DNA of 64,000 nucleotides, taken from contig OX637392.1 of the NCBI GenBank assembly GCA_951799425.1, positions 40,562,593 to 40,626,592 of the forward strand. The letters are read 5' to 3'. Below the pieces are notes generated by a model. It made no database searches. It saw nothing but the letters and a program-made list of their open reading frames with translations, and was not told the DNA's origin. Both the position numbers and the translations under genes were made by a program. Every line of letters starts with the position of its first letter. The stretch's first letter is position 1. This document shows positions 1 to 11,311 of this stretch, one piece after another. Source of the stretch: Ilex aquifolium (lineage: Eukaryota > Streptophyta > Magnoliopsida > Aquifoliales > Aquifoliaceae).

Positions 1-27
1 ACCTTCGTGATGAAGGTATTCTAGAGG

Positions 28-960
28 ATGAGACCTCCTACATTTGCTGGACAGCCCGACCCTCTAGTAGCCGAGGAGTGGTTAGAGCAGATCACTAGGA
101 TCCTGGACTCATAGGGGATCATGGAGCTGCATTTGAGGATCAGGTGTGCTTGCTTTCAGTTTACTGAGTTGGCTAGTCAGTGGTGGAGAGTAGCTGCTGA
201 CCGGATAGATAATTTCGGGGAGGGATGGGATGCCTTTGTGGCCATGTACAATGACCACTATTTTCCTGAGATCGCACAGATTGAGTATATGGATGAGTTC
301 GTGATTCTCCTACAACGAGACATGACGGTGACTCAGTATGAGTCTCGGTTTATTGTATTGGGGAGATTTGCCCCATATGTTATTCGAGAGGAGCAATTGA
401 GGGTCCTTTACTTTTTTAGGGGGTTGAAGACCTCCATTAGGGATAGACTGGTAGACCACATTATTGAGACCTACGATGAGGCAGTGATTAGGGCCACCAA
501 GGTTGAGAGAGAGTTGGCCGACGTTAGAGGGATTAGAGAGTCCCAGACGCAGAGTGGGGCAGTTACAACTCAAACTTCTACATCTGTCCTAGTTTACACT
601 GGTAGGGGACTGGCAAAGAGGTACATGACTAGTGCTTCTTTTGCACAGACATCTCAGCAACCTGCCTAGTTTTTAGCCCCTCGACCTCCTATGCCTATTA
701 CTTTTCAGGGGGGAGTACCTCAGAGGCCCCTTACTTGTTATCAGTGTGGACAACTTGGCTATAGAATGGCCGATTACCTCTAGAGAGATCCCATCCAGCG
801 GCGCAGAGCTGGATTGAGCTAAGGGTCATTTCCACCACCAGTACAGGGTTATGGGTGGAGGGCTCCACAGCTTTGCTACATCTGTCACCAGACGGGCCAT
901 GTTAGGGCCAACTATCTTCAGGGGCAGACTTCACAGAGCTCGCAGAGGCCACATTACTAT
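28..960 (+). pseudogene. gag (capsid and degenerate zinc knuckles) of the Tekay-type element
   Basis: Gag packages the element RNA into cytoplasmic particles. The frame from 28 passes a TAG at 112-114 and continues to a TAG at 667-669. It shows the retrotransposon gag core with WWRVAADRIDNFGEGWDAF and a downstream YFPE segment. Two CCHC knuckles follow at about 727-780 (CYQCGQLGYRMADY) and about 874-920 (CYICHQTGHVRANY). In both the last cysteine is tyrosine, and in the first the histidine is also tyrosine. These are the changes expected from C-to-T or G-to-A transitions. Further stops lie between 780 and 1137. The protein would not be functional. Start of translation is not certain because the upstream leader is cut by the window edge. 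Confidence 0.85.
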
Positions 961-1137
961 CAGCATACTCAGGTGCCTTTGCCATAGCCACAGTTAGGCC
1001 ATAGATCTCCGGCACCATATTTCTAGTCTGCACCCTCTGCACAGAGTGTTGGAGCTCTCAGACAGAGGGGAGGAGGTCAGCAGGGACAGAGAGGGGGAGG
1101 TAGGTAGGGCCAGACTACTCATGGTCGTGTTTATGTA

Positions 1138-2486
1138 GTGGCCACACCAGAGACATCTACTTCTAGACCTTCAGTGGTTCGAGGTACATTTCTTGTATTT
1201 AGTTCATGGGCCAGCGTATTGATAGACTCGGGTGCATCTCATTCATTAATATCTATCATGCTTGCCATGACATTGGGGTTGGACATAGATCAGTTAGACC
1301 AACCATTGCGTGTTGACACCCTAGTTGGGGATAGTGTGATATTGATGAGGATTTGTAGAGATTGCTCAATAGAGATAGCTGATCGCATCCTTTATTTTGA
1401 CTTCATTCTACTTGACATGCCTGATTTTGATATTCTTTTGGGGATGGATTGGTTTTTTGCTTTTTGGGCGAGTATAGATTGCTATAGGGGGAGAGTGATA
1501 GTGTGTACTCCTGAGGGAGATACCTTTTATTTCACGGGAGATCGTGGGGATTTCTTAGTTCCACCCTTGTATGACTCGAGGAGTGGGGGAGGTCATAGTT
1601 ACATGTTGGCTAGTTTGATAGCAGATGGGAGTGGGACTACAGAGAGTGTGTTACCACCTGTCGTGGATGAGTTTCCAGATATCTTCCCGGATGGCTTGAC
1701 TAGTCTACCATCGAGACGAGAGATAAAGTCCACGATAGAGCTTATCCCAAGCACTATGCCTATTTCCATTCCACCTTACTGTATAGCTCCAGCTGAGTTG
1801 AGAGAGCTGAATGAGCAGTTGACTGATTTGCAAGGTAGGGGTTTTATTCGTCCTAGTACTTCTCCATGGGGTGCTTTGGCACTATTTGCGAAGAAGAGAA
1901 TGGGACATTGTGTTTGTGTGTGGACTATAGGAGGCTGAACCGGGTCACTATTAAGAACAAGTACCCATTTTCGATGATAGATGACTTGTTTGATCAGCTT
2001 AGGGGTTTGAGATGTTTCTCGAAGATTGATCTTAGATCAGGGTATCATCAGTTGAGATTCCGAGAAGAGGATGTGACGAAGACAGCTTTTCACACTCGTT
2101 ATGGCCATTATGAGTTCGTTGTTATGCCATTCGGTGTGACGAATGCCCCGGCGGCATTCATGGACTTGATGCATCGCATTTTTAGTTCTTATTTAGATCA
2201 GTTTGTTGTGGTGTTTGTTGATTATATTTTGATTTATTCACCTTCTGAGGATGAGCATGCTTTTCACCTACTGATTGTGTTACAGAATTTGAGGGAGCAC
2301 TGTTTATTTGCTAAGTTCTCGAAGTGTGAGTTTTGGCTTCAGGAGGTGCAGTTTCTAGGCCATGTTGTGTCAGGTAGTGGGGTATCTGTGGATCCTTTTA
2401 AGATTGATGCTGTTATAAGTTGGGAGAGGCCGAAGAGTGTGTTTGAGATTCGGAGTTTCTTGGGATTGGTAGGGTACTACCGTTGA
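1138..2486 (+). pseudogene. protease and reverse transcriptase of the Tekay-type element
   Basis: The protease carries the aspartic site DSGASHSLIS at about 1219-1248 followed by LLGMDW. The RT starts near 1700 with the conserved SPWGA segment; a one-base frame change near 1895 moves the reading from the first to the third plus frame. RT motifs then read [40 protein letters not shown] and, at about 2215-2235, FVDYILIYS in place of the usual FVDDILIYS. The second catalytic aspartate is therefore tyrosine. [15 protein letters not shown] and [11 protein letters not shown] close the domain. A TGA follows the last arginine at 2485. Confidence 0.9.
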
Positions 2487-2587
2487 TTTGTGGAGGGTTT
2501 TCTTGTCTTGCCGCGTCGATGACTCGTCTGACGCGCAAGGGCATTAGATTTGAGTAGACAGATGACTGTGAGCATTCATTTTAGGAG

Positions 2588-3154
2588 TTGAAGAAGAGGC
2601 TGACTTCAGCACCTGTTCTGATTATACCTGAGGTAGGTATTGGCTATACCTTTTATTGTGATGCTTCACGAGAGGGATTAGGCTATGTATTGATGCAGGA
2701 GGGTAGAGTGGTAGCATATGGTTCTCGTCAGTTGAAGAATCATGAGCAAAACTCCCCTACACATGATTTGGAGTTAGCTACCGTCATTTTTGCACTTAAG
2801 AGTTGGCGACACTACTTATATGGGGAGAGGTTCGAGGTGCTCTCAGATCACAAGAGCCTCAGATACATTTTCACGCAGAAGGACTTGAACCTTCGGCAGA
2901 TGAGATGGACGGAGTATATGGAGGACTATGACTTTGACCTTCAGTACCATCCTGGGAAGGCTAATGTCGTAGTAGATGCACTTACTAGGAGACTAAGGAG
3001 CACTGTAGCTAGCATTGCTATTAGGGAGTGGGAGATGATGAGAGACATTAGTGAGTTTGACTTAGACCTTGCTGAGTCTGAGGGACATGCCACACTATTC
3101 AGTGTTTGTGCGCAGCCTACACAGTTGAGCAGGGTTATTGAGGCACAGTTATAG
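2588..3154 (+). pseudogene. RNase H domain and linker of the Tekay-type element
   Basis: RNase H removes genomic RNA from the RNA-DNA hybrid. Visible motifs are [16 protein letters not shown] (first catalytic Asp), [18 protein letters not shown] (Glu) and [11 protein letters not shown] (Asp), then the connection to integrase, [14 protein letters not shown]. This frame differs from the RT frame, so a second frame change lies around 2490-2530. In that gap a TAG sits where relatives have tryptophan and another where they have glutamine. The reading ends at a TAG near 3152. Confidence 0.88.
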
Positions 3155-3179
3155 GACACAGAGGCAGGGCAAATTCGAG

Positions 3180-4550
3180 CACGAGTTGCAAGTGCCAAGG
3201 GCTTTGAGGGATGGACAGTTCATTCTGACCTTAGCCTGAGGTATATGGGTAGAGTCTTTGTTCCAGAGTCTCTTAGGGCTGATGTCCTTAGGGATTTCCA
3301 TCATTCACGCCTAGTAGTACACCCAGGGGGCACTAAGATGTACCATGATTTACACCGCCAGTATTAGTGGATGGGGATGAAGGGGGATGTGGTGCAGTTT
3401 GTATCGAGATGTCTCACGTGCCAGTAGTTTAAGGCTGAGCACCAGAGACCTGGGGGTTTGTTACAACCATTGCCAGTGGCCGAGTGGAAGTGGGAGTTTG
3501 TTATCATGAATTTTGTGATGGGTCTTCTGAAGTCACCTAGAGGTTACGATGCAGTTTGGGCTGTTGTTGACAGGTTGACGAAGTCCGCACATTTCCTACC
3601 GATTAGAGCGACTGATTCAGTGGATGTTCTCAGTAGGTTGTATATCCGAGAGATAGTATGACTACATGGGATTCATGTTTCCATTGTTTCAGACAGAGAC
3701 CCACGTTTCACTGCACGATTTTGGCAGAGTCTTCAGATAGCTTTGGGGACTTAGCTACTGTCTAGTACTGCTTTCCACCCTCAGATTGACGGCCTGTCAG
3801 AGCGTACTATTCAGATACTTGAGGACATGCTTAGAGCATGTGTTATGCACTTCAGGGGTAGTTGGGAAGTTCACCTTGCTTTAGTAGAATTTGTCTACAA
3901 CAATAGCTATTAGTTTAGTATTGAGATGACACCTTTTAAGGCGTTGTATGGTAGGCCGTGTCGTTCACCGGTATGTTGGACTGAGGTAGGGGAGACAGCT
4001 GCTTTAGGGCCTGACATAGTCTGTGAGACCACGAACAAGATACATGTGATTAGACAATATCTGTTGATAGCACAGAGCCGCCAGAAGAGTTATGCAGACA
4101 GGAGGTGGCGACCTCTATCATTTGATGTTGGGGGACATGTGGTCCTCAAGGTAGCCCCACGGCGGGGATTGAGGAGATTTAGGCATAGCGAAAAATTGTC
4201 GCCGCAGTTTATAGGACCATTTGAGATCCTTGGGAAGGTTGGTGAGGTGGCCTATAAGCTAGAATTACCGCCACAGCTATCTGGGGTTTATGATGTCTTC
4301 CATTTGTCGATCTTGAGGAAGTACGAGTCTGACCCTTCACATGTGTTAGATTGGGTAGATCTTCAAGTGGAGGGTGATATTTCTTATGATGAGAGGCCAG
4401 TGGATGTATTGGGGGCGAGGGACCAGTTTTTGTAGGGCAAGAACATCCCTTTGGTCAAGGTTCATTGGAACCATCATAGGGTCGAGGAGGCTACTTGGGA
4501 TCATGAGGCTGAAGTTCGCGCTAGATATTCAGAGTTGTTTATTTATAGAG
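3180..4550 (+). pseudogene. integrase with chromodomain of the Tekay-type element
   Basis: The HHCC zinc finger is visible (HH..VVHPGG, then CLTC) at about 3300-3424. In the DDE core the first aspartate is replaced: the site reads MNFVMGL where family members have MDF. The second site SDRDPRFT and the glutamate in LSERTIQ are kept. At least five in-frame stops occur between 3366 and 3915, mostly TAG in place of Gln or Trp. The C-terminal part (3926-4435) has the GPFEILGKVGEVAYKLELPP fold. After a frame change at about 4440 the chromodomain end WDHEAEVRARYSELF is readable to about 4545. Chromodomains of this group are thought to steer integration to marked chromatin. Confidence 0.88.
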
Positions 4551-4595
4551 TTATATTTCTAAATTTCGGGATGAAATTTCTTTAAGGGGAAAGGA

Positions 4596-6714
4596 TGTAG
4601 AGATCTGAAAAATGAGGATAAATTTTTCGTTTTGCCGGTAGGGCACTATTCATATACCATTTGCCGGTAAGGCGCTACATATGCATCATTTAGGCATAAG
4701 TCATGTTTAGGAGCATAATTTGTGTATTCCATAGAAGAGAAACATGCATAGAATTTCAAATACACCTACTGTGTGAATTTGAGCCTAAACAAAAACAGTT
4801 TCAAAAATTGGACCAAAAGGGCATTCCGGGTGGAACTGGCCAAACTCGGCCACAAGTGAAAATCTATTTTTTAAAAAATTTTCATTTAAAATAATTTTAA
4901 GAACTTTGGTTAAAGCAAAATGTCGAATTGAGGCGTTTTGGGACGAGTTGTAGAGTAACGGGGTCCCGAATTCATAAAGGCAAAATGGTCATTTTTCACC
5001 TTTGCCCCTCCACTATAAATACAACCCCTTTAGTATAAAAAATATCATTTTTGGTTGGGAGAAGGAGCAGAGCACGTTCATGGAGAGAAAGTGAAGAAAA
5101 ACCCTAGGTTCTCCAAGTTTCAAGCTACCAAAACACACTCATAGGCCAAGATTTTTGCAAGACTTCCTTCTAGGAAGTTGTTCCTCTCAACAGGGACTAT
5201 ATTCTCACTGATCAGTTCGGCTGCACAATGAACACAACTCCCTCAGTTTGAGAAAAACCATTTTAGGTATGATATTTTGCTAAGTTAGGAATAAATTTAA
5301 GTTTCCTTGCCTTTCTATGTGTTGATTGAATGATTTAGGTGTTTACTTGATGTTAGAAAATCACTTAGGTGGTAGTTGCTTTGAAAACATAGAGTTAGTA
5401 GTTTAGGTACTTTTGTGTTCTTTGAGTTTCTTGACAATTTGTTACTATGATAAAGATGTACCTTGCGTATGTGTTTGGATTATCATATTCTAGCTTATGT
5501 TCATGTAGAGAAACTCTTGTGGTTTGAGAGTTATGATTTATTCCATGAGTTGGTAGTTTGTGTATTTGTATTTTCTTTGAGAAATTGTGAAAGTAATGAA
5601 CATGAAACTTGATCATATGTTTAACTTGTTGAATTGTGCCTCACATTCATGTAGACAAAGTGTTGTGAATTTGAAGTTATGCTTTACTTTATGAATAAGG
5701 CATATTTTAAGTTATACGCCATGTGTTGATGAAATGTTCCACATAATTTACATTGAGAAAAATCAAGGCATCTTGACATACATGAATCCTTGGAAACATG
5801 GTGTGGGTTGAGCACTTGGTGCTATGCATTATGAGGGTGTAGATCCTGTGGTGAAAAATCCAAAATCTGGCCAATGACAGTACTCGCGGGTTGACAGGGC
5901 CAGACCGTGAAGCGAGACATGGGTGGCATATAGTTGCATGTGTGTGTCATGCGTATTGACATTGCATAGCATTGAGGGATTACATGGTTGTAGCTTTTAA
6001 AATGTACACTTTCACATGCCACACCTTAAATTTGTTCCTAGCATTAGCATTTTGTCATACCAGCAGTTGAGCTGACCCATTCGTGGGATATCATATTACA
6101 AATGAGACTCCTAGTACTTGAGACTTGAGGAAGTCTTAAAGGAAGGAGAGGAAAGAGACTTGAATGAACATTTGGCCCTTGAGGCAAATTTTGTATATAT
6201 GGGCATAAACCCAAATGACTTGTATTTCAGTTTGGAAAAAAAGTAGTGGATTATAGGCCTTGGACCATTTTAAAGTGTAAGAGTGTAAACTCAATTGATA
6301 TGTAGGATATCTTTATTTAATGAGTATCATATGTGTATATTGAGACAACTAGATGTGTATGTTGAAAACAAAGGATGTATGTTTAATTTACATGGATTGT
6401 GGTCACTGAGTGAGGGTGGGTTGTGATATACTTATACATATGAAATATTGTAAATATTAGGTGGAAAAATGGTTTGGAACACAAAGGAGGTTATGTTGAA
6501 ATTTTATAAAAAATTAAAAGACTTGTTAAGTGTGTAAAAAACCTTTTAAATAGGTGAAAATGGAAGGAAAGTGGCTTGAAAAACTTTGGAAAAAAAAAAG
6601 GAAAAACATGGGAAATAAATGAAAAATCAATTTATCCAACCTAATGACTTTTCATTTACTTTTCTTCTTCCTTTTCACTCACTCCCTGAGTTTGTGGAAA
6701 TTCGGGGCGTGACA
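4596..6714 (+). repeat. 3' LTR of the Tekay-type element
   Basis: The LTR starts TGTAGAGATC right after the polypurine tract AAGGGGAAAGGA (4584-4595) and ends GGGGCGTGACA at 6714, about 2.12 kb. A promoter-like CTATAAATA lies at about 5013. Several short ORFs inside it have no recognisable product. The base after the LTR begins AGTTACGTAAC, which belongs to the MULE fragment. Confidence 0.88.
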
Positions 6715-7470
6715 AGTTACGTAACTATTTAAAATCACAAAATAGTTATGCAACACAGTTAAACCCATTAATTTTTGAATATGAACTATTTATAATTTGA
6801 ATCACAAATAGTTACTTAAAACAGTTACGTAATTATTTTTAATCAAAAAATTCTTGTTCCAAAGTGTTTTTTCATTTGCATATACTTTAACTTTTATAAT
6901 TAGGTTACTCAATCGTTAATTACAAACCTACAATTTTTTACTATTATTTCACGAAAATAGGATTTTATGATTTTATTTTTTTTTTCAAAATCAAATTACA
7001 CAGTTTTGTGAAAAATAAAACTAAATAATTAATGATGACAAAAAACGAAACATGAATGTTACTTGCAATTTTCGGTGAAGAAGTGGCCGGAGACAATGAA
7101 CAAGTACTGGACACCATAGGCGACGATGAACAGTTAGATGGTAACTATCGTATTCCACTTTTTTTTTGGGCAAATTCCGTGTTTATTCACATATAAACAA
7201 TTATGGCATTTATTCGAATCCCATGGCCATAAAATCTATTTTGCCGAAGTAGAAGAGATTAGATAATTAAAGCCCCTATTTTTTTAACTCCCATTACTTG
7301 ATTGTAGCCAAAATTTTCGAAAAGAATACAAATGGTTTTCTACCCATCAGCTGTTTACTGAATTGCAATACTATCATTTTTTAAAAATATGTACTTTACC
7401 CCAAATAAGTTTTTGTGGTGTACTTTTGCAAGTTTAAAAAATTCTATTGGCTTCCAAATCACATTATAAT
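6715..7470 (-). mobile_element. MULE-family fragment, inverted relative to the copy at 27.7 kb
   Basis: Read on the minus strand, this segment matches 27715-28400 over most of its length, with shared landmarks in the same order: ACAAAACTTATTTG-like start, the TTCATCGTC...CCACTTCTTCACC block, AAAACTGTGTAATTTG and then GTTTTAAGTAACTATTTG. It has no ORF. The other end is cut by the Tekay element. Assignment to MULEs rests on the 27.7-kb copy, which carries a remnant of the protein encoded at 63.4-63.7 kb. Confidence 0.6.
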
Positions 7471-7637
7471 ATATATACCTAACTAATAAATTTTTTTTTG
7501 AGGGAGGCATTTGCCCCTTGGCGATGCCTCCCTCCGCCTCTGGCCACCGGCCAGTAGTCACCTCCTCTCCCCTCTTTCACTTTGCATCCCACACACACCA
7601 CAACTGAACCCCATTCCCAACCCAATACAATACTCCA
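7471..7637. other. Short spacer with an 11-bp inverted repeat
   Basis: No gene is visible. An exact inverted repeat, GAGGGAGGCAT at about 7500-7510 and ATGCCTCCCTC at 7524-7534, flanks a 13-base spacer. The Tat-type coding sequence begins abruptly at about 7638, so a truncation junction lies here. Confidence 0.4.
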
Positions 7638-7961
7638 TTAGTTGGCTTTAGTGGGAAAACAGTCCTTCCCCGAGGAAAAATCACGCTGCCAGTAAAAACG
7701 GGACCGGTGGGCGTCATGACTGAATTTCTCGTAGTTGATACGGTCTCAGCCTACAACGCCATAATGGGGAGGTCGTGGTTACACGAGATGAAGGCGGTAC
7801 CATCAACCTACCACCAGATGCTAAGATTCCCTTCTTCTGAGGGAATAGTGAACATCAGAGGAGACCAGGTCAGCTCCAGGACTTGCTTGTTGGCGGCGGT
7901 CAAAACGAAAAATGAGCCAGAAGTTGGAGAAAAGAGTTCTGTTGCAGGTGACGAAAAATAG
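7638..7961 (+). pseudogene. protease C-terminal part of the Tat-type element
   Basis: The reading begins mid-domain (FSGKTVLPRGKITLPV) and continues with MTEFLVVDTVSAYNAIMGR and SWLHEMKAVPSTYHQMLRF, which are family-typical for the region after the aspartic active site. The active-site segment itself is missing through truncation. The frame ends at a TAG at 7959-7961 where the next codon continues the linker, so the stop is internal to the polyprotein. Confidence 0.85.
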
Positions 7962-9119
7962 CAATCAAGGAACTACGGCTCGGCTCTTTCACACCACCGA
8001 GCCGAAAACGAAAGTCCTAAAGTACCTTTAGGCACTGAAAAGGAAGCTACAGACCGGACAATTGAAGCTCTATCTAAAGTACCTTTAGATAAGGATGGAG
8101 ATCCGGACAAGTACTTCCTACTCGGAACAACTCTTTGCCCCGAACAGCGACAGGAACTCATATGTCTGCTAAAAGAATATGCCGACGTCTTCGCATGGAG
8201 TACCAATGAAATGCCCGGCGTACCGTCCGAGGTTGCTTGTCACTGACTGAATGTCGACCCGACCTTCAAGCCAATTAAGCAGAAGCTGAGAAGGTCGGCA
8301 GCGCCACATCAAGAAGCAGTAAAAGAAGAGGTGACCCAGTTACTTGAATGTCGCACTATCAAGGAAGTGCAATATCCGACTTGGTTATCCAACACAGTGG
8401 TTGTCAGCAAGAAAAATGGGAAATGGAGGGTTTGTGTAGACTTCACCGACCTCAACAAAGCATGCCCGAAGGACAGCTTCCTTTTGCCCAAAATAGATTA
8501 GCTGGTTGATGCGACGGCCGGGCACGAGCAAATGAGCTTCCTAGATGCTTACAGAGGATATCACCAGATCCCCCTCGTCGAAGAAGATCAAGAGAAGACT
8601 GCCTTCATCACTCCTATAGGAACATACTGTTACAAGGTGATGCCGTTCGGGCTAAAGAATGCTGGAGCAACATACCAAAGGTTGGTGACAAAGATGTTCA
8701 CGCATATGATAGGCGACACTATAGAAGTCTACATTGACGACATGGTGGTAAAAAGTCGAAGGGCCACCGACCATTGTGCCGACCTAAAGTGTACTTTTGA
8801 AATCCTTCGAATATTCAAAATGAAGCTAAATGCCTCCAAATGTGCCTTTGGTGTAGGCTCGGGAAAGTTCCTCGGTTTCCTGGTTACAAACAGAGGTATA
8901 GAGGTAAACCCTGACCAGGTCAAAGCCATTGAAGAATTGCAGTCACCCCGAACCGTGAAAGAAGTAGAAAGGCTTACAGGGATAGCAGCTGTGCTCGGCA
9001 GATTCATATCCCGAGCCTCTGATAAGTGTCGACCATTTTTTCAATCTATCAAGGGAAGGAAGGGAACGCTTTGGAGTCCGGAGTGCGAAGAAGCGTTTCT
9101 AAATCTCAAGACATATTAG
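7962..9119 (+). pseudogene. reverse transcriptase of the Tat-type element
   Basis: The linker reads on from the protease in the same frame. A TGA at about 8242 and a TAG at about 8499 interrupt it. RT motifs are [49 protein letters not shown] and the intact catalytic site [10 protein letters not shown] at about 8728-8757. The block [19 protein letters not shown] and the thumb segment follow. Near 9110 one base is missing relative to the family reading, so RT and RNase H are now in different frames. Confidence 0.9.
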
Positions 9120-10351
9120 CTTCACCACCAATCTTATCAACACCATTGCCCAAAGAACGCCTGTTCCTCTACCTAGCAGTATCTGAAAACGCTGTGAGTA
9201 GAGCGCTGATGAGAAGCGACAATGAAAGACTAAGGCCGGTTTATTATGTAAGCAAAATGCTTCTAGATGCGGAATCAAGGTACACACCACTGGAAAAAAT
9301 CGCACTTGCACTAATTAGTTCGGCCAGGAAGCTCAGACACTATTTCCAGGGACATCAGATCATCGTGCTCACCGACCAGCCGTTGAAATCCATTTTCCAA
9401 AAGGCCGACCTCTCTGGACGCGTTGCCAAGTGGGCTGTTGAGCTCGGGGAGTTCGATATTTTATTTGAACCAAGGAAGGCAATCAAAGGACAAGTAGTCG
9501 CTGACTTTATTGCCGAATTTCAACCCAAACATAATTCAGAACCAAACGACAAGGTAGATGACAGTCAGATGATGGAGCTCGGGGGCAAATGGATCCTTTC
9601 TGTTGATGGGTCATCTAACCAAAAGGGCGCAGGAATTGGCCTCATTCTAGTGAATCCGGACGGTTGTGTCCTAGAAAAATCCATTAGACTTGGTTTCTCC
9701 GCATCAAATAACGAAGCTGAACATGAGACCCTAATTGCAGGAGTGAAGCTCGCGGCCGAGTTGGGGGCATCAAAGCTTCAAGTATTCTCCGATTCACAGC
9801 TTGTTGTAAATCAGATAATAGGGGAGTATGCGGCTAAGGATGAAAGAATGATGGCATATCAAGCTATTGCCGAAAAAGAATTGCGAAAAATACCGGAGTA
9901 TATTATCCAGCAGGTCGAAAGAGCAAAAAATTCGCATGCCGATGCCCTTGCCTCATTGGCTTCTGCCATTGATCAGGATACTGAAAGAGCACTCACAATT
10001 GAGTTCCAATCCGAGCCGAGTATTTGCCACAGTAAAACTGATGAAGTTTTGTGTAATGAAGCCGAACCGAGCTGGATGGATCCAATCATTGCTTACCTGA
10101 AGAGTGGTGACTTACCAGAAGACAAGAGAGAGGGTCATAAGCTACGATTAACAGCAGCTAGGTATTGGTTATCTCCAAAAGACGAGCTTTACCGACGCTC
10201 ATTTGGCGGCCCATACTTAAAATGTGTGCACCCGAAAGTAGTCCCGGACTTCCTGTCTGAAATTCATGAAAGAAGTTGTGGAGCTCACACAGGGGGGAGG
10301 TCTCTAGCTCACCGAGCCATCTCACAAGGCTTTTGGTGGCCATACATGTAG
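9120..10351 (+). pseudogene. dual RNase H region and integrase zinc-finger start of the Tat-type element
   Basis: Read in the second plus frame. The RT-linked RNase H gives LYLAVSENAVSRALMR, YYVSKMLLDAESRYTPLEK and VLTDQPLKSIFQ. The second, archaeal-type RNase H gives WILSVDGSSNQKGAGIG, NNEAEHETLIAG, VFSDSQLVVNQI and NSHADALASLAS, so all four acidic positions are present. The His pair of the integrase zinc finger (HERSCGAHTGG) comes before a TAG at 10349-10351. That TAG sits where the next residues continue into the CEKC cysteine pair. Confidence 0.9.
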
Positions 10352-11311
10352 AAAGACGCTCATCAATTTGTTAGGCGATGTGAAAAATGCCAGAAATTCT
10401 CTGCAATTCCAAGGAAACCCTCACAGGAGTTACTTCCGTTGTCAAGTCCATGGCCATTTGCGCAGTGGGGGCTGGATATAGTGGGGCCTCTACCTCGGGC
10501 TCCCGGCAATAAGAAGTACCTTCTAGTTGCCACTGACTATTTTACTAAGTGGGTAGAAGCCGAGCCCCTGACCAATATTAGAGATACCGATACAAGGAAA
10601 TTCGTTTGGAGGAACATTATCACAAGGTACGGAATCCCTCATACACTTATCTCTGACAATGACACACAGTTCGATAGCAATCCCTTCAAAGCTTTCTGTC
10701 AGCATTATGGTATTCGGAATCACTATTCCACCCCGGCCTATCCTCAAAGTAATGGTCAAGCAGAGATCTCCAACAAGACCATCCTGGATGGAATCAAGAA
10801 AAGATTAGAAGATGCCAAGGGAAGATGGGTAGAAGAGTTGCCTAGCGTTTTGTGGACGTACCGTACCACACCTCGGCGCTCCACTGGTGAAACCCCCTTC
10901 TCCCTAGCTTATGGAATGGAAGCAGTTATTCCATTAGAGACCGGATTGCCGACTCTGAGAACTGAACTAGTGCAGAGCAAAAATAATAACGAAACTATCA
11001 GCCGGGATCTCGACCTAGCAGAAGAAAAAAGAGAACGAGCAGCTATTTCGATGGCCTCTTATCGGCATCAAATGGCTCGAGCCTACAACAAAAAGGTTAT
11101 GCCTCGGTCTTTCATGCTTGGGGACCTAGTACTCAGACGAGTGATGGGGTCGGCAAAGAATCCAACGGATGGAAAACTTGGACCGAACTGGGAAGGACCG
11201 TACAAGGTAACCCGAGTAGGGGGCAGTGGTTACTACGACCTCGAGACTATGGATCGCAGAGCCGTGCCACGCCCCTGGAATACTGCTAATTTGAGAAAGT
11301 TCTATTTCTAA
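10352..11311 (+). pseudogene. integrase of the Tat-type element
   Basis: Integrase joins element cDNA to the chromosome. Same frame as the RNase H part. The Cys pair CEKC lies at about 10381. The DDE core is complete: WGLDIVGPLP, ISDNDTQFDS and NGQAEISNKT. The C-terminal part reads LGDLVLRRVMGSAKNP and GPYKVTRVGGSGYYDLE, ending in a TAA at 11309-11311 after LRKFYF. The domain itself looks intact, but its reading is cut off from RT by upstream stops and a frameshift. Confidence 0.9.

Larger units (their letters stand above)
1..6714 (+). mobile_element. Ty3/gypsy retrotransposon, Tekay-type chromovirus (5' LTR outside window)
   Basis: Gag, protease, RT, RNase H, integrase and a C-terminal chromodomain follow one another in the gypsy order. 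The chromodomain coding end overlaps the polypurine tract, and the phrase AATTTCGGGATGAAATTTC just before the LTR is typical of Tekay/Del elements. The 3' LTR runs 4596-6714 and ends GGGGCGTGACA. The coding region has two frame changes (near 1895 and near 2500) and about ten in-frame stops, mostly TAG, so this copy is inactive. The 5' LTR and primer-binding site are left of the window, so its target duplication cannot be tested. It appears to have inserted into the MULE fragment that begins at 6715. Confidence 0.9.

Noticed and set aside
6710..6720. Target duplication of the Tekay element
   Set aside because: The 5' LTR flank is outside the window, so AGTTA cannot be compared.
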